From NCBI GenBank assembly GCA_013176395.1, contig JABMLP010000001.1:2475791-2539790 (forward strand): a stretch of DNA of 64,000 nt, given 5' to 3'. Source of the stretch: Venturia oleaginea (Eukaryota > Ascomycota > Dothideomycetes > Venturiales > Venturiaceae). Below the pieces are notes generated by a model, which was not told the DNA's origin, did not search any database, and saw only the letters and a list, made by a program, of their open reading frames with translations. Both the position numbers and the translations under genes were made by a program. Of this stretch, positions 1 through 10,091 are shown one piece after another (position 1 is the stretch's first letter; the number at the start of each line of letters is the position of its first letter).

Positions 1-640
1 AGATGTTATTTTGTAGGTTTGAGAATTCTTCGAATTACATATTACTTTACTATAGTTGTTGGCCTCCCAACTGTTGAACGAAACCGACGGGTGTGAAATT
101 TTCATGTCCAACGACCTTCGCGACTTTTCCTTGCGCTATCTTGGATGCACTTTATCCTACCTCTGAATTAGGCCGGATTACGGAAGGAGTCTTCTTCTTG
201 ATGTCTCTAAACTCGCATGGAAAAAACCTCTCGTGTAAACTATTGATACTAGACCCCTTTCTACGAAGAGAAGAACGAAATTTTATTCCAGGTATTTAGT
301 AGATAGATAAAAGTAGAATCTTAAGCTCGCTTCCTCTTCTACTATTCTATTTTATCTCGTACTACTTACTCTCTACTAGACTACTACCGTAAAGCTTGTG
401 CGCAGAGTAGAAAGAATAAATATATAAAGGGATGGAATGCAATCATTGGTATATATTTACTGTAGGCAGGAAGATTGGGGTATACTACTTACTTTTACTA
501 CAAGGCGGATAGCTGGATGCGTGTAAGAGTAGGAATTGGGTGTGGGATTAAATATATGTAGTGGAGGTAGGTTTTCTGAAGTTGGTATAAGGCTGCACGG
601 GAGTTGAGTAGAGATCTGAATGTGGGGATGACTCGGTCTT
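1..640. other. AT-rich sequence, no gene seen
   Basis: No reading frame here looks like a protein. The stretch at about 300-430 is very rich in TA and CT/TA steps, resembling the AT-rich patches near 41510-41660 and 49250-49420. This is the kind of composition left by repeat-induced point mutation, but no index was computed. Confidence 0.5.
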
Positions 641-770
641 TGTAAGAGTTCAACCCTCAAAGGTGTTTCGCAAGTGAGAGAAGACTGCTTGTATTTCAAA
701 GTATCTAAGTACAGAGAAGAAAGTGTAAATACAGGAAGGATAGCTCGTATAAATAATCCTCCTCTTACAA
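641..770 (+). mobile_element. Truncated LTR fragment, same family as solo LTR at 52041
   Basis: The sequence starts TGTAAGAGTTCAACCC and follows the first roughly 120 bases of the complete LTR at 52041-52334 with scattered substitutions, then loses similarity near 765-775. The right part of the LTR, including its CA end, is absent. No coding part of the element is attached. Confidence 0.7.
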
Positions 771-806
771 TAGATCCTTCTAGAAAGTATCTTTAAATGG
801 AAACGT

Positions 807-905
807 GACAGCTTGCGAAATAGAACATGGCAGCTTGCGAAATAGAACATGACAGCTTGCAAAATAGAACATGACAGCTTGCAAAATAGAACATGACAGC
901 TTGCA
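807..905 (+). repeat. 22-bp tandem repeat, about 4.5 copies
   Basis: Unit gacagcttgcgaaatagaac plus at. Copies start at 807, 829, 851, 873 and a partial one at 895. Copies differ at one or two positions (g/a). There are no spacers, so it is a minisatellite and not a CRISPR array. Confidence 0.9.
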
Positions 906-1253
906 GAATAACAAGAGAACAATTGGAAATCCAGTCATGGATAAGCTAGAGAGAAGGATTCCATCCCTTAACAGTCTTGGTATTAGTTTGGTACGAGTAT
1001 TGTATACGAGATGGGAAAACGAGTTATTTGAAAGTTGGTTATACCCTGATTTGGTAGTCTAATGTATTTATGGATGGTATTGAGAATGATGACTGATTCG
1101 GATCATGGTCTAGGTAGAGGAAGCCACCCATGCACGTTGGAACTCTGGTATCCGTATTTTTGGATTGAGTAACACGTACTGCATGACTTTCATTTCAACT
1201 TAAATGAGTCCTGAACCTCTCCTTGGCTCGGGGGTGGCATTGCTCGACATAGT
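906..1253. other. Intergenic, nothing recognised
   Basis: This is the 3' flank of the aminopeptidase gene. No convincing reading frame or repeat was seen. Confidence 0.5.
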
Positions 1254-2794
1254 TTAAGAGCTCAATAGACTCTCTACCTCCGCGACAGTCTTTGGAGTCG
1301 AAGTCAAGTCATCGTAACCAGTCTCGGTGACTAGAACATCATCTACACCATAAATTAGCATCATTCATCTCACCTCAGCGCGCAAGAGAATAGAAAAACT
1401 CACCTTCGATCCTCACTCCACCAACACTCCAATACTTGTCCAACACAGCCTTGCTAATATACTTGCTCTGCTCCGGATCCTTAAGATAAGGCTCAATAAT
1501 GAACTCGCAGAAATAGATACCCGGCTCAACCGTAATAACACTACCCGCGGGCAACGTCCCTCTCACCCTCAAATAACGGAACATGGGATCTTTATCCTCG
1601 TAGTTTGGATTGCCACCCGTATCATGCGTATCCATGCCCAAGTAGTGACCCAATCCATGCGGGAAGAACGCAACGCTCGTTCGCGCCTTGAAGATCTCCT
1701 CGGCATCGCCTTTGAGGATACCGAGTTTGAGGAGACCGGCTATGGCGACTTTGTGGGCGTGGGCGTGGACATCGTCCCACAGGACGTTGGCTTTGAGCAT
1801 GGAGATGCATTCGAGTTGCATTTGCAAAACAATCTCATAGATAGCCTTACTCTCTGGGGAGAATTTACCGCTAATGGGGAAAGTTCGCGTGATATCAGCT
1901 GCGTAGCAATTACTCTCTGCTGCTGCGTCGACGAGGACGTTGAGTTTTCCGGCGAGAGGTTGGTCGTTCTTGACATAGTGGAGTGTTGCTGCGCTTGTTC
2001 CTGAGGCGAAGATTCCGTGGTAGGCTTGTTCGCGACAGCCGCGCTCGATACAGATTTTTAGGAAAAGAGCTTCCAGTTCGCGTTCGTTGGTGGCGGCTTT
2101 TGCGGCTTTGGTTACGGCGATGTGGGCTGCTGTTGAGACATTGTTTGCGTGGCGGATGAGGGTTACTTCGTAATCGTCCTTATAGACACGGCATATCTCG
2201 ATTGCAGTCTTCAAGATCGTGAGATCTTTGTCGTTGAAATTCAGGAATGTGATGTGGTCAGAAATCTGGTTGGCGATGGCGTAGATTGTGGTTTGTGCGG
2301 TCTCTTTTGAGTCGGCGAGGTATGGGTTCACTTCGTCCGTTGTTAAAACTGAGTCGACATCGTATGCTTTCAACGCTTCCTGCGGTGACATCGGAAGACC
2401 GCTCCAGATAACATCATCAGGATTGATCGGTGGAATGAATAGAGTCAGCTTCTCTTTCGCAATGTCGTACGTGCAATATCTATCCGGTAGTCCACATCCA
2501 GTGAGGTAATAGAAGTATCGGCGTTGTCTGATTACAATTAAGCTTTGTTGTTTGCATGAAGACTTGGTTGACTCACCTGAACGGACATGGCTCGTCATTG
2601 TCCTTTTTGGTGTCAGTTGAAGTCGAATACTTCAAGTCGAAAAATCTTCTCACCTCAATCATCCTCAACTTCTGACCTTCAAGATAGAGAACTCCCTTCG
2701 GATCTCCTCCATTCTTGATGATATGCTCGGCAACTTTCTTCGCATGAGCCTTTGCCTGATACTTGCCGTTCAATATCTCGAGTCCTGCCTCCAT
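1254..2794 (-). CDS. pepP: Xaa-Pro aminopeptidase / prolidase (pepP-like, family M24B)
   Basis: Cytosolic metallopeptidase that releases the residue N-terminal to proline. My model has four exons on the minus strand: 2794-2654, 2602-2577, 2527-1404 and 1342-1254, giving 459 aa, close to the roughly 468 aa of fungal pepP. The N-terminal aminopeptidase-P domain fills about the first 150 residues and the pita-bread catalytic domain the rest. The five metal ligands are visible in order: Asp in LVDAAAE, Asp in AADITR, His in [13 protein letters not shown], Glu in VEPGIYF and Glu in GGVRIED. The first motif has Ala where many homologues have Gly. Intron 1 (2603-2653) is 51 bp with no stop codon, so a naive reading translates through it; splicing restores the conserved join IE-DNDEP. 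The last exon supplies the conserved tail with TPKTV. Start at 2794 is the only ATG before the conserved region. Confidence 0.93.
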
Positions 2795-3282
2795 TGTAGC
2801 TGATTTGTTAGCTTTGATGACCCTTTCATATATTTTTGATATGTGAGTGTCGTTGAAGGAAATGGCCGATCTGATGGTCCAGCAATATCGAACCCCATTT
2901 TAATTGGTGGGCAGAAGACCTTTTATGGGCCAGGGTGTGATAACGGTTGAGGTAACTTGGTTCCCCGATGCTTACCTGGCACTGCGTCAGCTGGATCATA
3001 TAAACCTTCCGAGGCTGATTTCGATGTCTGGGTGCTGGATTCTTCAGCTATGGATTCGTAGGTTGTGTTATATCTGCTCAGAGAATGATGTTCGGCGGAT
3101 GGTTTAACGGGAGGGTCTCCAGCGTCAACGGATATGCTTACGGTCCTCTTGAGAGCATGCATCGATGGCTGAATGGTGGTAATTGATTTCGCGATCAAAT
3201 CGAGGTGATGTACTTTAGGTACCGGTACATAAGAAGAAGAAGAAGAAGAAGAAGGGAACGTGATGAGCCGTCGTCCGATATA
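2795..3282. other. Intergenic with GAA microsatellite
   Basis: An (AGA)n run lies at 3231-3254. A minus-strand open stretch across it runs into the transposon terminal repeat at 3283 and shows no recognisable domain, so I do not call a gene. Confidence 0.5.
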
Positions 3283-3370
3283 ACGTAATCCACCATCGAG
3301 CGGTACACATTTTCGTATCCTCATCAATTACTCTATTATGCACCAATAAATCTCTCAATTTTAAATATTC

Positions 3371-3565
3371 CTATCTATAATTCTGACAGTTGATTGCAAA
3401 ATGGTCACCACTGCGACAAATAAAACAAGTAATTACAATGTTCTCCTCTTCATTTGGTGGTTCTTCCTCAATATAAGGCTCTTGATCAACCTGGTTACTG
3501 CTGATAACCGAAGCTTCTTTAGAAAGTTGAAGTAAGCTTGAGCCCTCTGCAACAGTTAAAGCGCT
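3371..3565 (-). pseudogene. In-frame C-terminal zinc-knuckle tail of the Fot transposase, cut off by a stop
   Basis: Directly after the TAA at 3566-3568 the same frame stays open for about 65 codons to TAG 3371-3373. It encodes an acidic linker (EEEPPNEEEN) and CFICRSGDHFAINC, a C-x2-C-x4-H-x4-C zinc knuckle. The two other Fot-like elements in the window (34261-34602 and 41760-42680) carry a knuckle at the same place without an intervening stop. I infer that the knuckle was originally part of the transposase and was lost by one nonsense change, possibly CAA to TAA. Readthrough cannot be excluded. Confidence 0.75.
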
Positions 3566-5035
3566 TTATTGACTAATATATCTCCTTTTTAGTTGCCTCT
3601 TTCGCTTCTGCCTCTCATTTGCAGCCCTTAATTTCTCATTTTCCGCAGCTAGTAAAGCGGCGCCTTGCATCGCGATCTGGCAGCCCTTGACAAGCTGATT
3701 AAGGGCCTGATCTGTTGGTATTGGTGGACTTTTTGAACGTCTCTTAAGATAGCCTTTGATTGTAGCTACCTGCAGCTCTAACTGGGTTAGATTCTGAGGT
3801 GTTTCTGGTTGCCATTGCTCTTGGTTTGTGGCCAAGGGCACTGTAAGGGTAGATGGCCTAATCTGGATGGTTGAAAGTACCTGATCTGGATCAAAAGGTA
3901 CGAGACCGGCAGCAGTGAAGCTGCGTTGAATATTGCTTAGTGTGAGGGCACTAATTCGAGCAATTTTAAAGGCGTGAAGGAACTCAATTTTGTCGATATG
4001 ATTTATGCCAAGCCTCATATATTCCGAGACTTGGTGGCCGTAGGTACGCTTGAGGACCGAAAAACAACCAATATCGAGAGGTTGAAGAAGATGTGATGAA
4101 TGCGGTGGCATATAAAGAGTAATAATCATCCGGTCTGCACAAAATTGATCAAATTCTGGCGTTGCGTGGCTGCCGTGGCCATCCAGAATAAGTAGTCGAT
4201 AACTACCAATCTTTCTTGCAGCTGTATTTGGCTCAAAAACCTCTTTTAACCAATGTAATCCAAGCTTGTCATTAGTCCATCCATTTGTACTCAAAGCGAT
4301 TGTCCAATCAGGCGGTAGATTGTCGTTTTCGTACCAAGATGATATATGTACCTTGCCTTTGAAGATCACCATCGGCGAGAGGCTCCAACCCAGCGCATTG
4401 ATCGATTCGATTGCCGTAACCCATTCGCGATAGCCAGGCTGTAATTGAGGGGGTCTGCCACGCCTATCTGAGGCAGTAACTACGCGTGAGGTACTTGCAA
4501 GGCCCATTGCAAAGCCAGTTTCGTCGAAGTTGTAGATATCGTTATTGAGGATGCCGTATTTAGCGATTGTGTTTTGTACAAGCCGAAACCAGGCCCCAAT
4601 AAGGGCTGGATCTTCGCATCTTGCTCTTTGATTATCGTAGCTGCGTGAGTATCGCGATTTGAGGCTAGGGCGGCGGTTGATGTATCGCTGAGGCCAATTG
4701 ACACCGATTTTGCAATCTGAGCCTACACGCTGCTCGAGTACGGTTTTTGCCGCATCGCGTACCCTAGTAACGGTCAATGGATAACCTCTTTCATCCATAG
4801 ATAGTATCCAATGCTCAACGACCTCCTCTTCCGTATCCGTAAGCTTTTGGCAATTTGGGCGCGAATCGACGCGTGAAGCGCGTCCGCGAAGGCGGGAGAC
4901 AAGGGAAGTAAATGGGACAGAATAGGCATCAGCGGCCTTTCGAATACTTGGAAAATGGCCTTTCAAATAAACGTCATGAGCAAGGAGTAGTTGACCCTCT
5001 TTCTGGGCCTTTGTATTGGCTAGTTGTGGTGGCAT
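3566..5035 (-). CDS. Fot/pogo-family transposase (DDE_1 with CENP-B-type HTH)
   Basis: 489 aa, intronless, starting at ATG 5035. Order of parts: N-terminal psq/CENP-B-type helix-turn-helix (about residues 1-130, with LTDTEEEVVEHWI and the later NRRPSLKSRYSR block), then the DDE_1 core. Catalytic acidic residues are visible in NFDETGF, LLILDGHGSH and LLQPLDIGCF, the DDD pattern of the Fot/pogo group. The C terminus is basic and coiled (KLRAANERQKRKRQLKRR). The frame ends at TAA 3566-3568, but the same frame continues open downstream and encodes a zinc knuckle (next entry), so this protein may be a shortened form. All catalytic residues are present, so activity is possible. Confidence 0.9.
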   Translation of the reverse strand: MPPQLANTKAQKEGQLLLAHDVYLKGHFPSIRKAADAYSVPFTSLVSRLRGRASRVDSRPNCQKLTDTEEEVVEHWILSMDERGYPLTVTRVRDAAKTVLEQRVGSDCKIGVNWPQRYINRRPSLKSRYSRSYDNQRARCEDPALIGAWFRLVQNTIAKYGILNNDIYNFDETGFAMGLASTSRVVTASDRRGRPPQLQPGYREWVTAIESINALGWSLSPMVIFKGKVHISSWYENDNLPPDWTIALSTNGWTNDKLGLHWLKEVFEPNTAARKIGSYRLLILDGHGSHATPEFDQFCADRMIITLYMPPHSSHLLQPLDIGCFSVLKRTYGHQVSEYMRLGINHIDKIEFLHAFKIARISALTLSNIQRSFTAAGLVPFDPDQVLSTIQIRPSTLTVPLATNQEQWQPETPQNLTQLELQVATIKGYLKRRSKSPPIPTDQALNQLVKGCQIAMQGAALLAAENEKLRAANERQKRKRQLKRRYISQ

Positions 5036-5109
5036 TGTGGGTTAATCGATGAGGATACGAAAATGTGTACCGCTCGGTAGTGTGTACCGCTCGATGGTGG
5101 ATTACGTTA

Positions 5110-5694
5110 ATCCAATTTACCCCTCAAAGTCACTCCCCAGCCAAATGAGGAAAGTCTCGAGATGATGCTTGAGTTTACATTAGTGATTCGCTTAACACAC
5201 TGATATACAGAAAGCTGGTGATCGGCCCTGTTCGGATCGAATAGCTGGGTGCTGATTTGACCAGGTTTTGACACATACAGTAAGCGAGGTCCCTCACAAT
5301 TATTGCTGAATTTCTAGCCATTTCAATTATCACATTGTTAGAAACTGAGCGAGATCAATCTCTAGGTGAGCTGTCGGTCTGTTTTGGGTTTTCAGAAGGC
5401 GAGACGTGAATATAAGGCACAATATAAAGCCTCTGGCTTCAAGAATGCTCCGCAGTTTGTGATTTTGTGACTAGACCTCGAAAGTCCCCCAATTCTGAAA
5501 GATGTTGTCTAAATGGTATAGAACAGATAAAATTACTTTGAGCCAACCTCAATCATGCCCATCAACGACAACGCCCATCAAATGCAATCTCTCGCGTTGC
5601 GAGGCACGCCATACATTGCTGAAATATGCTCGCTTGTCCGGAAATCATGTCCCGTGACGCCATTCATACATTATCATGCCACACTAGCTTAGAT
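5110..5694. other. Intergenic, nothing recognised
   Basis: No coding frame or repeat was found between the transposon and the 3' end of the Kre9/Knh1 gene. Confidence 0.5.
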
Positions 5695-6659
5695 CTATTC
5701 TCTCCACCGATTCAAGAACTTCTGCATTGGGTCTGAAGGAGTCGGGGCAGCAGCGACCTATCTGCCATTAGCTTGGTTCGTCCTATCACACTGATCAAAC
5801 ATACCGTGTTCTCATACTGGCTGAAGCTCCAAGTGATCACTGCAGTCTGTGTAGTGGCACCAACCAGTATTGGCAAGTATGTGGTTGCGATCGTGTATGG
5901 ACTGGTAGGGTACAATGGTGTCTTCGTCTTTGCGGTGATCTTCGTCGGTGGAAACTTCTGCATGGGAGCGTACCTGATCGGGCCCGTCTGCTGTGCGAAT
6001 GGCAGTGCAAAGCTCCCAACGTCACCTCCGGCAGCAGCAGCAGCAGCTCCTCCAGCTCCAGCAGCTTGGTTTACAGAAGCTGGTCCAGCTGTGCCTGATA
6101 CGCTTTTCGCCCCTGCTTGTACGTTTGCTGGAAATGTGCCAGTCATACCGCTGAGAGAGAAGCGAGGAGAGAAGTTCGTAACGGTGCCACCAGTAGAGGC
6201 TACGGATATCATCTTGAGGAAACTGGAGTGGGCTTGTTAGCAAATGACTCAACTAGACCAAAACATGGGGGACCATACTAGGCATTTGTAGGAGTGTCGT
6301 CACCCACGCCCACGGCTACTGCTCCCTCGACAGTATTTCCATTGGCAAAAAGGCCTTTCTCCGTTATTGAAGCCAATTGGATCTGTCGGACAATATCAGC
6401 GTTATTCTCCTTATGCCTTGCTATCCCTTGATTCATGTAAACATACAAAGGTATTCGGGTCATTACCGCCAGCGCACAAGAAGAGCTGGTATGTCGTAAG
6501 ATCGGAAATTGAAGGAGCGGCTCCAGAGTCAGTCCATGCTGCCTTGAATGAGCCGCCTCCTGCGAAAGTCTCGCCGCCAGCTGGGCTCGTGAACTTGACG
6601 TCGGCGTGTACTGGGGGGAGAATGGTCGTGAGAAGGACGGACAGAGTGACAAGGCGCAT
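5695..6659 (-). CDS. Kre9/Knh1-family cell wall protein (beta-1,6-glucan assembly)
   Basis: Secreted/cell-surface protein needed for beta-1,6-glucan assembly in yeast. Four exons on the minus strand: 6659-6447, 6382-6279, 6222-5805 and 5757-5695, total 265 aa (yeast Kre9 and Knh1 are 276 and 268). Introns are 64, 56 and 47 bp with GTATGT or GTATGG donors. The N terminus MRLVTLSVLLTTILPPVHA is a clear signal peptide. Then comes the Kre9/Knh1 N-terminal domain (FTSPAGGETFAGGGSF and the YFLKMISV segment created by splicing), an Ala/Gly-rich linker, and the family hallmark QTGPIRYAPMQKFPPTKIT followed by LYPTSPYTIATTYLP. The last exon gives the short tail ending FLNRWRE. The signal peptide fixes the start at 6659 over an upstream non-ATG extension. 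Confidence 0.88.
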
Positions 6660-7112
6660 CGTGGTCTTGTGACTGGGATACAGGCCCATGTGTTAATCAA
6701 TTGTGGATATGAAAATCTTGGAGTTGCGGCTGTCATGAGCCTCAGTTTGACAGCGGGCAGACCCTCTAAAACGTGGCCGGGGCGTTATGGGACCTGCATT
6801 AAACAAGAAGCCACCATCAATACCAATTCCAAATGCCGAAACGAAACAATGTGAGGCAAGAAACATCCGTCTGTACCATCATCCTATAGACGTATTCGCG
6901 CTTTTGATGGCCCCATTCTCTGTCTAGTGATCTCACGCCATAAGTCCTCAAGAACAACAACAACGGGGTATCTATGTACAGTTATCCAAAAACACCGACA
7001 TTCAGAAGCCCATTACGCCAACGATAACGTCTTCCATCCCGACCCTCCGATGAAGCGCAAAGCCGAGTTGTTCATGGTATAAGAAAGAGCGAGGCAAGAG
7101 ATGGCAGGCGCA
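6660..7112. other. Intergenic
   Basis: 5' region of the Kre9/Knh1 gene and 3' flank of the next minus-strand gene. No further feature was seen. Confidence 0.4.
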
Positions 7113-8037
7113 TCAGCGAATTGCTTCGTATGACAGCCAGACGTCGATTTGACCGTTCAAGAAGATCCCGTACACGATTACAATGTTCATTGCGGTAAGA
7201 ATTTCCACCATTGTTCTGTCGGCTGCCCAGAGCAGTGCCGATACGCAAAAAAAGATGAAAGTTGTGGAACCTGTAAAGGCAGCGCGTGCCAGCTTTCTGC
7301 TCTTTTGGAAGGATAGTACGAAGACTAGGACGGCCAGAGAGATGACAGCTCCGGTGATGGCGAGACACAGGACATACTTGCGCATTCGGGACAGACAGCT
7401 CTTCTTGCTCAAGATGGCTCTGTGTTTGAGCGACTCGACGTCTGGATTGTAGTGTGGTAAGTTTTGATTGCGCTTTGCATCTTGGCCAGTCCGTTCTGGT
7501 TTGTTGTCCGCGTAGATTGGACTTCCCATGTGTTCTGAGCTGTTGTCTGGAGCGTGTGGCCAGTTGGCCTTTTCTGACATTGCGTTGCGTGACAATGATT
7601 TCTGGCCCAACGAATTCAGATACCAATGTTGATGACTCTGCCAGATGTTAATGTCGAATTGGGTGTCCTGTTATGATCGCTGTCATCGCTACCTATACAG
7701 GAGTGTGCAGTAACCTGAAGTGACCTTGAGGAGAACATACACTTTGGCCGGAAACGCTCGGTGGTGAGAGATGGAAGCTTTTGGAACGCGAGATGATCTC
7801 TTCACTAGCCCTCTTCTTTGTCCTGCAATCTGTCTCCTGGCTCTCTCCATGTGAAGGCGCAACACAGGCATCGTCCGCGGGGAGACGGGAAACAATCGCA
7901 TCGAAACGACCCTGAAAGCCAGGTTTGACAGGAGCACCGTCGATGTTGGTCACTGGGTACAATGCCAGTGATCGTCTTGTTTAGTACACAAGTGTGTTGC
8001 AAAGGAGGTCGGCACCTACAGCTGGATTTCGAGCCAT
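7113..8037 (-). CDS. Hypothetical three-span membrane protein
   Basis: The product is not recognised. My model has three exons: 8037-8016, 7952-7741 and 7667-7113, 262 aa, with introns of 63 and 73 bp whose phases agree. The first half is polar and low in structure (SQETDCRTKKRASEE). The second half has three hydrophobic segments: YVLCLAITGAVISLAVLVF, a second around TTFIFFCVSALLW, and a third around ILTAMNIVIVYGIF. It ends SYEAIR before the stop. Exon 3 alone is well supported by its transmembrane pattern. The 22-bp first exon, with its GTGCCG donor, is the weakest part, and the second intron has alternative sites. It could be an integral membrane protein of the plasma or endomembranes. Confidence 0.6.
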
Positions 8038-8920
8038 GGCGGAAATCTATCACGGTTTATGAAGGAAGCTATGTCGATCGAGAGTACCTTAGCAGGAAGA
8101 TAGGCAGGGCTAGCTACTTACATAGTGCCAGTGATAGAAGGGAGCCGTGCCAGACCTTGGGGACGACTCGGAAGAGCCAGTATCCCTTACACAGGCCGCT
8201 ACAGCCTATTGGGATATCGACCAGTCAGGGCTGAAGTTGAATCGAAACTGTCAAACCCCGGAATCCCCGATTTTGAATTAGATCGAGCCTTTGCACCTCA
8301 TGGCCTCCTTCTCCTCATTGTTACATTTCTATTATAATATACCGAACCTATGGAATCGTGTTATGCGCACCATCCTGGGGATCGGAAAGTCTGGGCTTCT
8401 ATCAATCCCCATGATTGTGATGAGATGGGCCAGTAACTTCCAGCTGAGGTCCGAATACTGATGCAGTGATGGATTACGACGAGGCAAGCAGGGGTTTACG
8501 TGGGATTGGGATTCTGTGGCTTGCCGCCCCCTTCGGCATTTGTCAAGATCACCATCGCTAACCAAAGCGTTGTAATGAAATGCAACAGCGTTCTCAGGAC
8601 CAATGCATAAAACATTGTAGCAAGTGGGGGTTGTAAGGCCGCCTTACCAGGCAGGCGAGGCTGACACTGCCGATTGCTGATGTTTCGAAGCTCGCCGCTG
8701 AGTACCCAGATCAGATTACACCGCAAGCCCGAAACACTTGAGCCGTTAAAAGCGAGCGGGCGCGGAGCCGATGGAAATTCCTTCAGACATGTATTCATTC
8801 GGTATCTTATTTGGAAGGGCAATGATCTACTTTCTCCAAAATTTGCCAAACGCAAGTAAGCAGCCTTTATTTGGAGGTCCTAACGACAGTGTCAAGAAAA
8901 CTTTTGATTCAAGTTCGTAG
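8038..8920. other. No gene recognised
   Basis: Several short overlapping frames on both strands, none with codon pattern or motif support. Confidence 0.4.
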
Positions 8921-9307
8921 CTTTTATATTATGGATATGCACACCCGCGGCTTCGTCCCATTGGAGTTTCGATTCCACTTCTGGCCATCTTCGAATCTGG
9001 TGGCACAATGCAATGCAGAATCAGAGTGGAATCTTGGGATCGCAGGAGAGAGAAAGTCATCCTGAACCCTTGGTTCGATGAGCACCAGACAGGAATCGTT
9101 TTCCGCCTCGATTTTCCCACGCGACACCCCGTTCGGACCAGCGTGTGGTAATTTCCATCTCTCTTTCCAGAAGTGAGGCTTTCGAATGGGTTCGACGTGA
9201 CTTTCAAGCTCCCGAGCGGCGTGTCCATCGACTTCACCTTAGTGCCTACTACGCATCCTTACACTGATTTAGCCCCAAACGACGTATTGATTATCCACGA
9301 GACTTGA
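8921..9307 (+). pseudogene. Possible broken hypothetical gene
   Basis: One plus-strand frame reads like protein (LLAIFESGGTMQCRIRVESW, later GFDVTFKLPSGVSIDFTL and APNDVLIIHET before TGA 9305-9307). It is interrupted once by TAA around 9149 at SVW*FPSLFPE. No start codon with good context was found and the family is not recognised. A 23-base GT...AG stretch over the stop is too short for an intron. Confidence 0.3.
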
Positions 9308-9378
9308 CTGTCGTTTTTCTTCATCCTTCGGTTTCGAGACTCCTCTTCCTTCTGCAGAAATTTTGTCAACTTGTTGAG

Positions 9379-10091
9379 ATGATGTCTTCGCTCTACAAGC
9401 TTGATCAAGTTTTAAAGGGCAGTCTTGGAGAGTATGTGATCTCCAAACAAGTCTAGGATACCGTTTGGTTTGCACTGTGAGTCTGCCTATGAAGGTTGAG
9501 CTCCGGGTTCAGAAAGCTAACACCAGGACAGGAACCGTTCTAGCCAAGAGCAGGTTGTAATCAAAGCAGTCGCAGACCATCACAGGGTTCGACATGAATG
9601 CGACCTCCCAAGACAATTTGAAGGGAAAGTTCCACAACTTGGGGCAATAATCGACGAGATTAGTGATCCCGCCGAACCATTAGCTATCATATCAAGGCAT
9701 CTCGATGACGATCTCGACAACGCGTCAAAACGAAAAATACTTGACCGGAAAGAGCTCAAATACGTCTCTAGACGGAGACTAGACTCACTGAAAGTGCTAC
9801 ATCAAGAGGGTTTTGTTCATACTGGCTAGTTTTACTGAGATCTTTGCGTCCTGTCAACCGGCATCGGGCTTAGATATCAAGTTGGTCAACATTCTTGTCA
9901 ACTACGGTATGGATGATGCAGATAACCGTTTTTCAGCTGTGGAACTCAGTGACTTGGGCTCTTGCTCTCATGTAGACTCCAAGTTTGCCAAAGACTGCCA
10001 TGGCATAGGCGCTACGCTTTGGAGAAGCCCTGAGGTTATATTCGGCGTGCCGTGGAATACTGCGACTGATATCTGGTCCTTTGGACTCTGC
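9379..10091 (+). pseudogene. Decayed protein kinase-like gene
   Basis: Three spliced pieces keep one frame: 9379-9476, 9532-9824 and 9874-10091. Kinase features: VVIKAVADHHRVRHE (lysine lobe), then HTDIKLVNILVNY (catalytic loop, equivalent of HRDxKxxN, formed across the second splice), LSDLGS (DFG equivalent), WRSPEVIFG (APE equivalent) and ATDIWSFG (subdomain IX). Defects: TAG at 9454-9456 in exon 1 (between KQV and DTVWFA), a GC instead of GT donor at 9825, and no continuation of the C-lobe after the GTATGT donor at 10092. Introns 9477-9531 and 9825-9873 otherwise look normal. It may be a recently dead gene of the fungal kinase expansion. Confidence 0.65.

Larger units (their letters stand above)
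3283..5107 (-). mobile_element. Complete Fot1/pogo-type DNA transposon with TA target duplication
   Basis: The ends are inverted repeats of at least 40 bp. The left end starts ACGTAATCCACCATCGAGCG and the right end is its complement, except that the right end contains an extra copy of a 16-18 base block (tgtgtaccgctcg repeated near 5070-5092). The element is flanked by TA at 3281-3282 and 5108-5109, the TA duplication expected for Tc1/mariner-superfamily insertion. It carries one transposase gene on the minus strand. Intact ends plus a long open frame suggest a fairly young copy. Confidence 0.92.

Noticed and set aside
807..905. Direct repeats considered as a CRISPR array
   Set aside because: Units are contiguous with no spacers, and the organism is a fungus.
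2923..3327. 134-codon minus-strand frame with Ser run
   Set aside because: It starts inside the transposon terminal repeat, its Ser run comes from the GAA microsatellite, and no domain is visible.
5773..6240. Plus-strand frame of 155 codons opposite the Kre9/Knh1 gene
   Set aside because: It is antisense to exon 3, which carries the QTGPIRYAPMQ hallmark and proper splice sites.
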